A stretch of 64,000 bases of DNA from NCBI RefSeq assembly GCF_014654205.1, contig NZ_BNAW01000025.1, forward strand, positions 60,381-124,380, written 5' to 3'. This DNA is from Amycolatopsis bullii (lineage in GTDB: Bacteria > Actinomycetota > Actinomycetes > Mycobacteriales > Pseudonocardiaceae). This document shows, in pieces, positions 6,770 to 13,741 of the stretch; the stretch's first letter is position 1, and each line of letters begins with the position of its first letter. Below the pieces are notes generated by a model. It ran no database searches and was not told where the DNA came from. It was given only the letters and a program-made list of their open reading frames with translations. A program made the translations under genes and the position numbers.

Positions 6770-9526
6770 CTACGGCACCGGCCCGAACCCCGCCGTCGGT
6801 GGCCCCGGAACCTCCACGAAACGGGCGAGCTCGGTGCGGGAAGTGACGCCCAGCTTGGGAAAAGCGTTGTACAGGTGGTACCCCACCGTCCGCGGGCTGA
6901 GGAACAGCTGCGCCGCGATCGCCCGGTTGGTCGCGCCCGCGGCGGCCAGGCGCACGACCTGTGCCTCCTGCGCCGTCAAGGTTTCCATCACGGTGGCCTG
7001 CCTGGCCGCCGTGCGGGGCCGGGCGCCGATGGCCGCCAGCTCGTGGCCGGCCCGCTCGATCCAGGGGGCGGCGCCGAGGCGGTCGAAGAGGTCCGCCGCC
7101 GCCCGGAGCCGGTGCGCCGCGTCCGCCCGGCGGCGGGCGCGCCGCAGCCATTCGCCGTAGCTCAGGAGCGTGCGCGCCTGCTCGAACGGGCGCGTGCCGT
7201 CCTCGTGGTGCTCCAGCGCCCGGCGGTAGTGCGGTTCCGCTTCGGCCGCCGGGGCCAGCAGGGCCTGGCACCGGTGGGCGAGTTCCAGCGCCCACGCCTG
7301 TTCGCCGGCCTCCGCCCACTCGCGGAACCCCGCGGCGTACCCGGCCGCCGCCTCGTGCTCGCCCACCCGGACCAGCGCCTCGACCAGGCTCGGTGCCGCG
7401 GACCGGGCGACGGCGGTGTGCCCGCCCGGACCGGTCAGCAGGCCGGTCAGGTGCCGCACCGCGGCGGGGTGGTCGCCACGGCCCAGCGCCCGCACGCCCC
7501 GGGCGTAGGCCGCCCACCACTGCCCCGCGGCCACCCGGCTCGCCTGCTCGGCCAGCGCCTCGCACCGCGGCCCGTCGCCCTCGATCGCCGCCGCCAGCGC
7601 CAGGATCCCGCGCAGGTGGTCGGCTCGGCGGGTGTGCCCGGTCGCTTCGGCGACCTGCAGTGCTTCGGCGCCGTCCGCCTCGGCTTCGGCGTGCCGGCCG
7701 TGCAGGATCCGCAGTTGCGTCCGGATCTGCAGCGCGTGCGTCAGCTCGCCGATCCGGCCGTGGTCCCGGCAGTGCCGGACGAACTCGTCGGCGAGCGCGG
7801 CCCCCTCCCGGTCCGCGCCGCTGATGATCGTGGTGAACACCGCGTAGACGAGATCGGCGTCCGGGGCCGTCCACGTCGGCCGCAGCAGCCGGAACGCGCC
7901 GCGGTGGTCACCGGACAGCAGCAGCGCACACCCGTGCACGCCGGCGAAGGTGTCCCCGGCCAGCTCCGGGTGACGCGTGGTCACGGCGGTCAGCAGCCGC
8001 TGGGCGCGGTCCAGGGTGCCGACGTCGCCGGCGAGGTAGGCGTAGGTGGCCGCGTCACCCAGCATCGCCGTGGCCTGTTCCGGCGCCGTCCCGGCGATGG
8101 CGCCGACGGCGTCGACCACCAGGCGCCCCGCGGCCGCGGCGTTGCCCAGTTCGAACTCCCACGCCGCACGCACCCCGGCGAGCTCCGCACGGAGGCCGGG
8201 GGCGGTGGCGAGCCGCTCGCCGCGTTCGGCCAGCGCACCCGCCCGGGCCAGCTGCCCGGCCTCGGCCGCGCTCACCGCGGCCCGGACCAGGCGCCGCGCG
8301 CGGGTCTCGTCCTCTTCGGTGAGCTGCGCGGCCCGCTCGTAGGCGGTGGCGGCCACGGCAGGCGCCCCGCGGCGCGCGGCCCGGTCCGCGGCCTGCTCGA
8401 CCAGCGACCCGAGCGGCTCGTCGGTCCCGGTCGTCGCGGCCGCGAGGTGCTGGGCCCGCCGGTCCGCCGCCTCGTCGTCCCGGGCCGAGGCGAGCACCCC
8501 GGCGAGCGCGCGGTGCGCCTCCTGCCGTCGCGCCAGGGTCGCGCCCCGGTAGGCGGCGGCCTTCACGAGCGGGTGGTGGAAGACGAGCAGCTCGCCGTCG
8601 ATCCGGGCGAGACCGGCGTGCTCCACCGGTTCCAGGTCGGCAACGACCGCACCCAGCTCGGCCGCGGCGCGCACGACCAGGGAGAGCTCTCCGGTCCCGT
8701 CGGCGGCGGCCACGGTCAGCAGGGTGCGGCTGCGCTCCGGCAGCGCGCCGATCCGCTCGCGGAAGGCGTTCTCCACGCGGCCGAGCGGCGACGACGCCGC
8801 CGTGTACACGCCGAACGGCGGCAGCTTGCCCGCCCGCTGCTCCGGCCCGAGCATCCGGGCCAGCTCGATCAGGGTCAGCGGGTTGCCCGCGGCTTCGGCG
8901 ACGAGGCGGTCGCGCACCGCCGGGGCGAGTTCGCCGCCGTGCTCGGCGAGCACGGCGGCCGATTGCGGGTCGTCGAGGCCGTGCAGCGCCAGTTCGGGCA
9001 ACCCGGCGGCGGGGAACGGCCGATCGCCGTCGCGCACCCCGAAGACCACCGCCACCCGTTCCGCCTGCAACCGCCGGGCGGCGAACAGCAGCGCCTCGGC
9101 CGACGCCCGGTCCAGCCACTGGGCGTCGTCGGCCAGGCAGACGACCGGCCGGTCTTCGGCGGCGTCGGCCAGCAGGGTCAGCACGGCGAGCCCGGTCAGG
9201 AACCGGTCTCGCCCCTCGGGTGCGGCCGCCAGGCCGAACGCCGCGCGGAGGGCTCCGGCCTGGGGGCCGGGCAGCGTGCCGACGCGGTCCCGGAGCGGGT
9301 GGAGCAGCGCGTGCAACGCGGCGAACGGCAGGTCCACCTCCGCTTCGGTGCCGGTCACCCGCAGCACCCGGGCGACGCCCCCGGCCCGGTCCGCCAGGTG
9401 CGCCAGCAGCGCGGACTTCCCGATCCCGGCCTCGCCGTGGACGACCAGGGCCGCGCCGCGCCCCCGCGTCACGGTGCCGAGCAGCTCCCCCAGGCGCGCC
9501 TGCTCCCGGTCACGACCGTAGATCAC
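6770..9526 (-). CDS. LAL-type (MalT-like) LuxR transcriptional regulator
   Basis: 918 residues. The N-terminal AAA ATPase has GRDREQARL at the start, Walker A HGEAGIGKSALL (about 31-42) and Walker B VVCLADDAQWLD. The long alpha-helical middle resembles tetratricopeptide sensor regions. The C-terminal helix-turn-helix has LTAQEAQVVRLAAAGATNRA and LSPRTVGYHLYNAF, the LuxR/GerE form. Such regulators are ATP-dependent activators often found beside secondary-metabolite or catabolic genes. It is divergent from the flavin hydroxylase at 9627 with only 100 bases between, so that gene is its most likely target. Confidence 0.92.
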   Translation of the reverse strand: MIYGRDREQARLGELLGTVTRGRGAALVVHGEAGIGKSALLAHLADRAGGVARVLRVTGTEAEVDLPFAALHALLHPLRDRVGTLPGPQAGALRAAFGLAAAPEGRDRFLTGLAVLTLLADAAEDRPVVCLADDAQWLDRASAEALLFAARRLQAERVAVVFGVRDGDRPFPAAGLPELALHGLDDPQSAAVLAEHGGELAPAVRDRLVAEAAGNPLTLIELARMLGPEQRAGKLPPFGVYTAASSPLGRVENAFRERIGALPERSRTLLTVAAADGTGELSLVVRAAAELGAVVADLEPVEHAGLARIDGELLVFHHPLVKAAAYRGATLARRQEAHRALAGVLASARDDEAADRRAQHLAAATTGTDEPLGSLVEQAADRAARRGAPAVAATAYERAAQLTEEDETRARRLVRAAVSAAEAGQLARAGALAERGERLATAPGLRAELAGVRAAWEFELGNAAAAGRLVVDAVGAIAGTAPEQATAMLGDAATYAYLAGDVGTLDRAQRLLTAVTTRHPELAGDTFAGVHGCALLLSGDHRGAFRLLRPTWTAPDADLVYAVFTTIISGADREGAALADEFVRHCRDHGRIGELTHALQIRTQLRILHGRHAEAEADGAEALQVAEATGHTRRADHLRGILALAAAIEGDGPRCEALAEQASRVAAGQWWAAYARGVRALGRGDHPAAVRHLTGLLTGPGGHTAVARSAAPSLVEALVRVGEHEAAAGYAAGFREWAEAGEQAWALELAHRCQALLAPAAEAEPHYRRALEHHEDGTRPFEQARTLLSYGEWLRRARRRADAAHRLRAAADLFDRLGAAPWIERAGHELAAIGARPRTAARQATVMETLTAQEAQVVRLAAAGATNRAIAAQLFLSPRTVGYHLYNAFPKLGVTSRTELARFVEVPGPPTAGFGPVP

Positions 9527-9626
9527 CTCCGGAACCTACCGGTCGATCCCGGTATCGATGACGGATTCGGCGGATCGCCCGGCCGCCTAGCGTCACCGGG
9601 GTGAACCACTACCGAAGGGAATCGTG

Positions 9627-11042
9627 ATGCCGGACGTGATCGTGGTGGGCGCCGGGCCCACCGGGCTGCTGCTCGCCGGAGACCTCGCGGAGGCCGGAGC
9701 CGCGGTCACGCTGCTGGAAAAGCGGGACGGCACGGTGTCGAACCTGTCGCGGGCGTTCGCCGTGCACGCGCGCACCCTCGAGGTGCTCGACGCCCGCGGG
9801 CTCGCCGACGAGCTCGACGCGACCGGGGTGAACCGGCTTTCCGAGGCCCGGTTGTTCGGGCGGGTGACGGTCGACCTCGGCCGCCTGCCGAGCCGCTTCC
9901 CGTACCTGCTGGTCACCGCCCAGTACAACGTCGAACGGGTGCTGCGGGAGCGGGCCGTCGCCGCCGGGGTGGACATCGTCCCCGGCGCGAAGGTCACCGC
10001 CGTCCGGCAGGACGACGACGGCGTGACGGCCGAAACGCCCGGCGGCACCCACCGCGCGGCGTACCTGGTGGGCACCGACGGGTTCCACAGCACGGTCCGG
10101 GCGGCACTCGGCCTGCCCTTCCCCGGCAAGTCGGTGCTGCGGTCGATCATGCTGGCCGACGTCCGCCTGCGAGAAGCGCCGCCGGAAACCCTGACGGTGA
10201 ACGGGTTCGGCAACGAGTTCGCGTTCATCGCGCCGTTCGGCGACGGCTGGTGGCGGGTGCTGGCCTGGGACCGGCTCCGCAACGTGCCCGACGACGCTCC
10301 GCTGGACCTCGACGAGATCCGCGCGATCACCCGCCGCGCGCTCGGCACCGACTTCGGCATGCACGACGCCCGCTGGATGTCCCGCTTCCACAGCGACGAG
10401 CGGCAGGCCCCGCGGTACCGGGTCGGGCGGGTGTTCCTCGCCGGCGACGCCGCGCACGTGCACTCCCCGGCGGGGGGCATGGGCATGAACACCGGCCTCC
10501 AGGACGCGGCGAACCTCGGCTGGAAGCTCACCGCCGTCCGCAACGGCGCGCCCGCCGCGCTGCTGGACACCTTCCAGGCCGAGCGGCACCCGATCGGCGA
10601 GGAGGTGCTGCGGGTCAGCGGCACGATCATCCGGATGGCCATGCTGCGGTCGCCGGTCCTGCGCGCGCTGCGCGGCCTCGTCGGCGGGACGGTGGTGCGG
10701 GTGCCCGCGGTCCACCGCACGCTGATCGGGCGGCTGAGCGCGATCGGGTTCCGCTACCCGGCGCCGGCCGGGGAGCACAAGCTGGTCGGCACCCGCATGC
10801 CGGACGTCCCGCTGGCCGACGGAACCCGCCTGTACGAGGCGCTTCGCGGCGGGCGGTTCGTCCTCCTCGGCGACACGAAACCGGACGGCTGGGCCGGCCG
10901 CGTGCACGTCGCGGCCCCGGCCGAACCGGCGCGCACCACGATCCTGGTCCGTCCCGACGGGTACGTCGGCAAGGTCTTCGCCGGCACACCCGAGCCCGCG
11001 GCGCTGCAGGCGACGCTCAGCGCTCTCGCGGGACGCGCCTGA
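9627..11042 (+). CDS. FAD-dependent aromatic hydroxylase (PHBH/RdmE class)
   Basis: 471 residues. The N-terminal Rossmann motif is VIVVGAGPTGLLLAGDLAEAG, the DG motif is LVGTDGFHSTVR, and the second FAD motif is VFLAGDAAHVHSPAGGMGMN followed by GLQDAANLGWKL. A C-terminal thioredoxin-like domain (about 390-471) is typical of the hydroxylases that act on aromatic polyketides and antibiotics such as rifampicin or anthracyclines. ATG at 9627 has AAGGGA six bases upstream; GTG at 9624 is an alternative. It uses NAD(P)H and oxygen. The substrate is not evident. A hairpin terminator follows directly. Confidence 0.9.
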   Translation: MPDVIVVGAGPTGLLLAGDLAEAGAAVTLLEKRDGTVSNLSRAFAVHARTLEVLDARGLADELDATGVNRLSEARLFGRVTVDLGRLPSRFPYLLVTAQYNVERVLRERAVAAGVDIVPGAKVTAVRQDDDGVTAETPGGTHRAAYLVGTDGFHSTVRAALGLPFPGKSVLRSIMLADVRLREAPPETLTVNGFGNEFAFIAPFGDGWWRVLAWDRLRNVPDDAPLDLDEIRAITRRALGTDFGMHDARWMSRFHSDERQAPRYRVGRVFLAGDAAHVHSPAGGMGMNTGLQDAANLGWKLTAVRNGAPAALLDTFQAERHPIGEEVLRVSGTIIRMAMLRSPVLRALRGLVGGTVVRVPAVHRTLIGRLSAIGFRYPAPAGEHKLVGTRMPDVPLADGTRLYEALRGGRFVLLGDTKPDGWAGRVHVAAPAEPARTTILVRPDGYVGKVFAGTPEPAALQATLSALAGRA

Positions 11043-11046
11043 ACCC

Positions 11047-11075
11047 GGCGCGGAGCCGGCCCCCGGCTCCGCGCC
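11047..11075. terminator. Bidirectional hairpin terminator
   Basis: A perfect 13-bp stem GGCGCGGAGCCGG (11047-11059) pairs with 11063-11075 around a CCC loop. It fills the whole gap between the hydroxylase stop (11042) and the convergent PNPOx stop (11076). There is no long U-tract, as is common in actinomycetes. Confidence 0.75.
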
Positions 11076-11537
11076 CTAAGCCGCCCGCCACGCTTCGCCA
11101 CCGGTCGAGAGCCGCCAGGGTGTCAGGCGCAGCACCGTGATCTTCGGGTCGCGGTGGTCCTCGCCGCCGAGGATCTTCGGGTCGTAGCCCAGCGGCTCCG
11201 GCGTCGATGCGAACAGGTCCCACAGCTCCTTACGCGCCTGCTCGCCGTTCTCGAACTCCGCGCGGCACTCCGCCACCGCCACCTCGTGCTGCGGGTCCCA
11301 GTACGAGCACGACACGTACGGCGATGCCGCCAGGTGCGCGATTTTCAGCGGGGTCGGCCGGGTGAACAGCCGTCCGACCAGGCCGTCCGGCGTGTGGGTC
11401 CAGATCGGGTGGACGACCCGCGACCGCGGTCTGCCCCGCCGGTCGACCGTCACCAGGGTGCACCAGACGATCCGGTGCGCCACGCGCACGAACGCTGCCG
11501 CCAGCTCCGCCGGGACTCTGCTAGATTCCACAACCAT
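11076..11537 (-). CDS. Pyridoxamine-5'-phosphate-oxidase-like FMN/F420 split-barrel protein
   Basis: 153 residues. The split-barrel core is visible as VWCTLVTVDRRGRPRSRVVH, then LFTRPTPLKIAHLAASPYVS and YWDPQHEVAVAECRAEF. Members bind FMN or F420 and reduce or oxidise small molecules; the real substrate is unknown. The start ATG (11537-11535) overlaps the start codon of the divergent MarR gene by two bases inside a palindrome, so there is no untranslated leader. The neighbouring MarR protein is almost certainly its regulator. A longer open frame upstream runs antisense through the MarR gene and was not used, because the family homology starts at this ATG. Confidence 0.85.
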   Translation of the reverse strand: MVVESSRVPAELAAAFVRVAHRIVWCTLVTVDRRGRPRSRVVHPIWTHTPDGLVGRLFTRPTPLKIAHLAASPYVSCSYWDPQHEVAVAECRAEFENGEQARKELWDLFASTPEPLGYDPKILGGEDHRDPKITVLRLTPWRLSTGGEAWRAA

Positions 11538-11554
11538 GGTTGTGCATCCTAGCA
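11519..11554. promoter_or_regulatory. Mirror-symmetric pair of leaderless promoters over a 16-bp palindrome containing both start codons
   Basis: The centre is the perfect palindrome CACAACCATGGTTGTG (11529-11544), whose CCATGG holds the ATG of both divergent genes. On the plus strand TG-C-TAGATT (11519-11527) is an extended -10 box ending eight bases before the ATG. On the minus strand TG-C-TAGGAT (11554-11546) is in exactly the mirror position. Each polymerase must therefore transcribe through the promoter of the other gene, and a MarR dimer on the palindrome would block both. The positions were read directly; the function is inference. Confidence 0.65.
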
Positions 11555-12012
11555 CCCTCGACCTGTCCTTGACGGCGCTCTTCGCGGGCTGGGCCATGAC
11601 CGACGAGGTCCAGCGGCGGCTCGCGACCCGGGGCTTCGGCGACCTGCGCTTCAACGACGGCGTCGTGATCCAGCACGTCCTGGCCGCGCCGCTGTCCATC
11701 ACCGCGCTGGCCGAGCGGATGGGCGTCACTCAGCAGGCGGCGTCGAAAGCCGTCGCGGACCTGGAACGCCGCGGGCTGCTGCGCCGCGAGCCCGATCCGG
11801 CGGACGCGCGCACGAAACTGCTGCACCTGACGGAACACGCGCTGGCCGCCGTCGAAGCCACGCGGGTGCTACGCCAAGAACTCCAGGAGGAAATCGAGAC
11901 GGAGCACGGCGCCCGGCCGGTCGAGGAAGCGCGTGCCCTGCTGGCCGCGGTCATCGGCCGATACGGCGGCGACGACGCGATCCGCGCGAGGCGGGTGCGG
12001 CCGCCGCGGTGA
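11536..12012 (+). CDS. MarR-family transcriptional regulator
   Basis: 158 residues. The winged helix is at about 40-105: LSITALAERMGVTQQAASKA for the recognition helices and REPDPADARTKLLHLTEHAL for the wing with its D-x-R turn. Flanking helices at both ends form the dimer interface usual for this family. Its ATG overlaps that of the divergent PNPOx-like gene, and the surrounding palindrome is the obvious operator. The stop codon abuts that of the convergent thioesterase gene in TGATCA, so the two share no intergenic space. It probably senses a substrate of its PNPOx neighbour. Confidence 0.88.
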   Translation: MVVHPSTLDLSLTALFAGWAMTDEVQRRLATRGFGDLRFNDGVVIQHVLAAPLSITALAERMGVTQQAASKAVADLERRGLLRREPDPADARTKLLHLTEHALAAVEATRVLRQELQEEIETEHGARPVEEARALLAAVIGRYGGDDAIRARRVRPPR

Positions 12013-12513
12013 TCAGCGCGTGATGACGCAGGTCCCCGACGCCGTGGCCAGCAGCTTCCCCTCGGCGTCGCGGATCTCCCCTTCCGCGAAGGCGATCCGC
12101 GAGCCCTCCTTCACCACGCGGCCCGTCGCCCGGATTTCGCCGCGGCCCGCGTGGATCGCCCGCAGGTAGCTGACCTTCAGCTCCACCGACGCGTAGCCGA
12201 CGCCGGCCGGGAGCGTCGTGTGCACCGCACAGCCGACCACCGAGTCCAGCATCGTGGCCGCCACACCGCCGTGCACCATGCCGATCGGGTTGTACAGCGA
12301 CTCGTCCGGCTCGGCGACGGCGACGACCTCGCCCGGCTCGATGCTTTCCCAGCGCATTCCGAAGTGCGCGGCGATCGGCGCCGGCGGAACGCGGCCCTCG
12401 GCGATCGCCCGCATGTACTCCAGGCCGGACATCGTGGCGCCCAGCCGAGCCGTCTCCAGCGGGTCCTGCCAGGTGATGGTCTTCGAACGGACCGGGGCTT
12501 CGACGTCGGTCAT
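12013..12513 (-). CDS. PaaI-family (hotdog-fold) thioesterase
   Basis: 166 residues. The hotdog fold is marked by PIGMVHGGVAATMLDSVVGC (the N/D-x-x-G-x-x-HGG-x-x-x-x-x-D pattern of PaaI/YbgC-like acyl-CoA thioesterases) and by VELKVSYLRAIHAGRGEIRA. It likely hydrolyses an acyl- or aryl-CoA in the cytosol; the acyl group is unknown. It starts 118 bases from the divergent ArsR gene, and GTCTTAAGAC lies between the two. The stop codon is directly adjacent to the MarR stop on the other strand. Confidence 0.85.
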   Translation of the reverse strand: MTDVEAPVRSKTITWQDPLETARLGATMSGLEYMRAIAEGRVPPAPIAAHFGMRWESIEPGEVVAVAEPDESLYNPIGMVHGGVAATMLDSVVGCAVHTTLPAGVGYASVELKVSYLRAIHAGRGEIRATGRVVKEGSRIAFAEGEIRDAEGKLLATASGTCVITR

Positions 12514-12537
12514 GCGGGCTCCTCGACTATGACAACT

Positions 12538-12547
12538 GTCTTAAGAC
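12538..12547. promoter_or_regulatory. Short palindrome between thioesterase and ArsR genes
   Basis: GTCTTAAGAC is a perfect 10-bp palindrome, AT-rich at the centre, 25 bases before the thioesterase start and 85 before the ArsR start. It could be the ArsR operator. The evidence is only position and symmetry. Confidence 0.35.
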
Positions 12548-12631
12548 TCGCCCGCGGGACGGCGAGCGTCAAGCACGGCGTGACCCAGACCACCGGTGGT
12601 CGGCCCCCGCCGCGGGTGGGATCATCCGGGG

Positions 12632-13000
12632 GTGCACACCGACCGCAAGCTGATCGACCCGGAACGCGTCGCGGCGGCGGTCGACGGGCTGGGCGACCGT
12701 GCCGTCATCGACGAGTGGGCCCGGCGCTTCTCCGTGGTCGCCGACCCCTCGCGGCTCGCGCTGCTGGTCTCCATCCACTACGCCCGCGAGATCAGCGTCA
12801 CCGACCTCGCCGCGGCCACCGGCATGACCGACACCGCGGTGTCGCAGGCCCTGCGGCTGCTGCGGGCCCACGGCCTGGTCACACCGCAACGCACCGGCCG
12901 CGTGGTCCGGTACCGCCTGGCGGACGCGACGGTCCACGAACTCATCCATCGAGTGCGCCCGCACCCCGAACAGCCCGCGAACCCGTCCGAGGACCGGTAG
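12632..13000 (+). CDS. ArsR/SmtB-family transcriptional regulator
   Basis: 122 residues with a GTG start. The winged helix has FSVVADPSRLALLVSIHYAR, then ISVTDLAAATGMTDTAVSQA and the wing QRTGRVVRYRLADATVHEL. There is no cysteine pair in the DNA-binding helix, but the last helix has several histidines (VHELIHRVRPHPE), as in sensors that bind zinc, nickel or cobalt at the alpha-5 site. Whether metal is bound is unclear. It is followed after nine bases by the phosphoglucomutase gene, and may be co-transcribed with it. Confidence 0.82.
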   Translation: MHTDRKLIDPERVAAAVDGLGDRAVIDEWARRFSVVADPSRLALLVSIHYAREISVTDLAAATGMTDTAVSQALRLLRAHGLVTPQRTGRVVRYRLADATVHELIHRVRPHPEQPANPSEDR

Positions 13001-13009
13001 CGTGCGGGC

Positions 13010-13741
13010 ATGACGGGATTGCCCGAGACCATCACCGCCTGCCTGTTCGACCTCGACGGAGTCCTGACCGGCACGGCGATCCTCCACCGCGAGGCCTGGA
13101 AGCGGACGTTCGACGAATTCCTCCGCGCCCGTGACGGCGCCGGGTTCAGCGAGTTCACCGACCACGACTACGCGGCCTTTGTGGACGGCCGCCCGCGCGC
13201 CGACGGCGTGCGGGAGTTCCTGCGGTCACGGGGGATCGTGCTGCCCGAGGGCGACCCGGACGACCCGGTGGACGCCCCGACCGTCAACGGCGTGGGCAAC
13301 CGCAAGAACGAACTGGTCCTCAAGATCATCGACGAACGCGGCGTCAACCCGTACCCGGGTTCGGTGCGCTACCTCGAAGCCGTGAAGGCCGCCGGGCTGC
13401 GGATCGCCGTGGTGACGTCTTCGGCCAACGGCGCCAAGGTGCTCGACGGCGCCGACCTGAGCAAGTACGTCGAGGCGCGCATCGACGGCATCGTGATCCG
13501 CGAACAGCACCTGCGCGGCAAGCCGGCACCGGACTCGTTCCTGGCCGGCGCCGCGGCGCTCGGCGTCGAACCCGCGCACGCGGCCGTCTTCGAGGACGCC
13601 CAGTCCGGCGTCCAGGCGGGCAAGGCCGGCGGCTTCGGGTACGTCGTCGGCGTCAACCGCGCGGACCAGGCCGGAGAACTGCGGGCCCACGGGGCCGACA
13701 TCGTCGTCGACGACCTCGCCGACCTCCTGGAGGACCAATGA
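13010..13741 (+). CDS. pgmB: HAD-superfamily beta-phosphoglucomutase
   Basis: 243 residues. HAD motif I is CLFDLDGVLTGTA with the nucleophile and acid Asp pair; motif II is VVTSSANG; the Lys motif is in REQHLRGKPAPD; motif IV is VFEDAQSGVQAGKAG. It converts beta-glucose 1-phosphate to glucose 6-phosphate. The gene overlaps the GH65 phosphorylase by four bases (ATGA), and that enzyme releases beta-glucose 1-phosphate, so the pair forms a two-step disaccharide breakdown path. The arrangement matches Mycobacterium Rv3400/Rv3401. Confidence 0.92.
   Translation: MTGLPETITACLFDLDGVLTGTAILHREAWKRTFDEFLRARDGAGFSEFTDHDYAAFVDGRPRADGVREFLRSRGIVLPEGDPDDPVDAPTVNGVGNRKNELVLKIIDERGVNPYPGSVRYLEAVKAAGLRIAVVTSSANGAKVLDGADLSKYVEARIDGIVIREQHLRGKPAPDSFLAGAAALGVEPAHAAVFEDAQSGVQAGKAGGFGYVVGVNRADQAGELRAHGADIVVDDLADLLEDQ

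Noticed and set aside
5384..9604. Open frame of about 1400 codons on the plus strand across the P450 and LAL genes
   Set aside because: The translation is low-complexity Arg/Pro/Gly, and the P450 and LAL frames carry all diagnostic motifs.
4921..11042. A secondary-metabolite gene cluster (P450, LAL regulator, flavin hydroxylase)
   Set aside because: No polyketide synthase, peptide synthetase, terpene synthase or other core gene is present, and the orientation of the genes divides them into two independent pairs.
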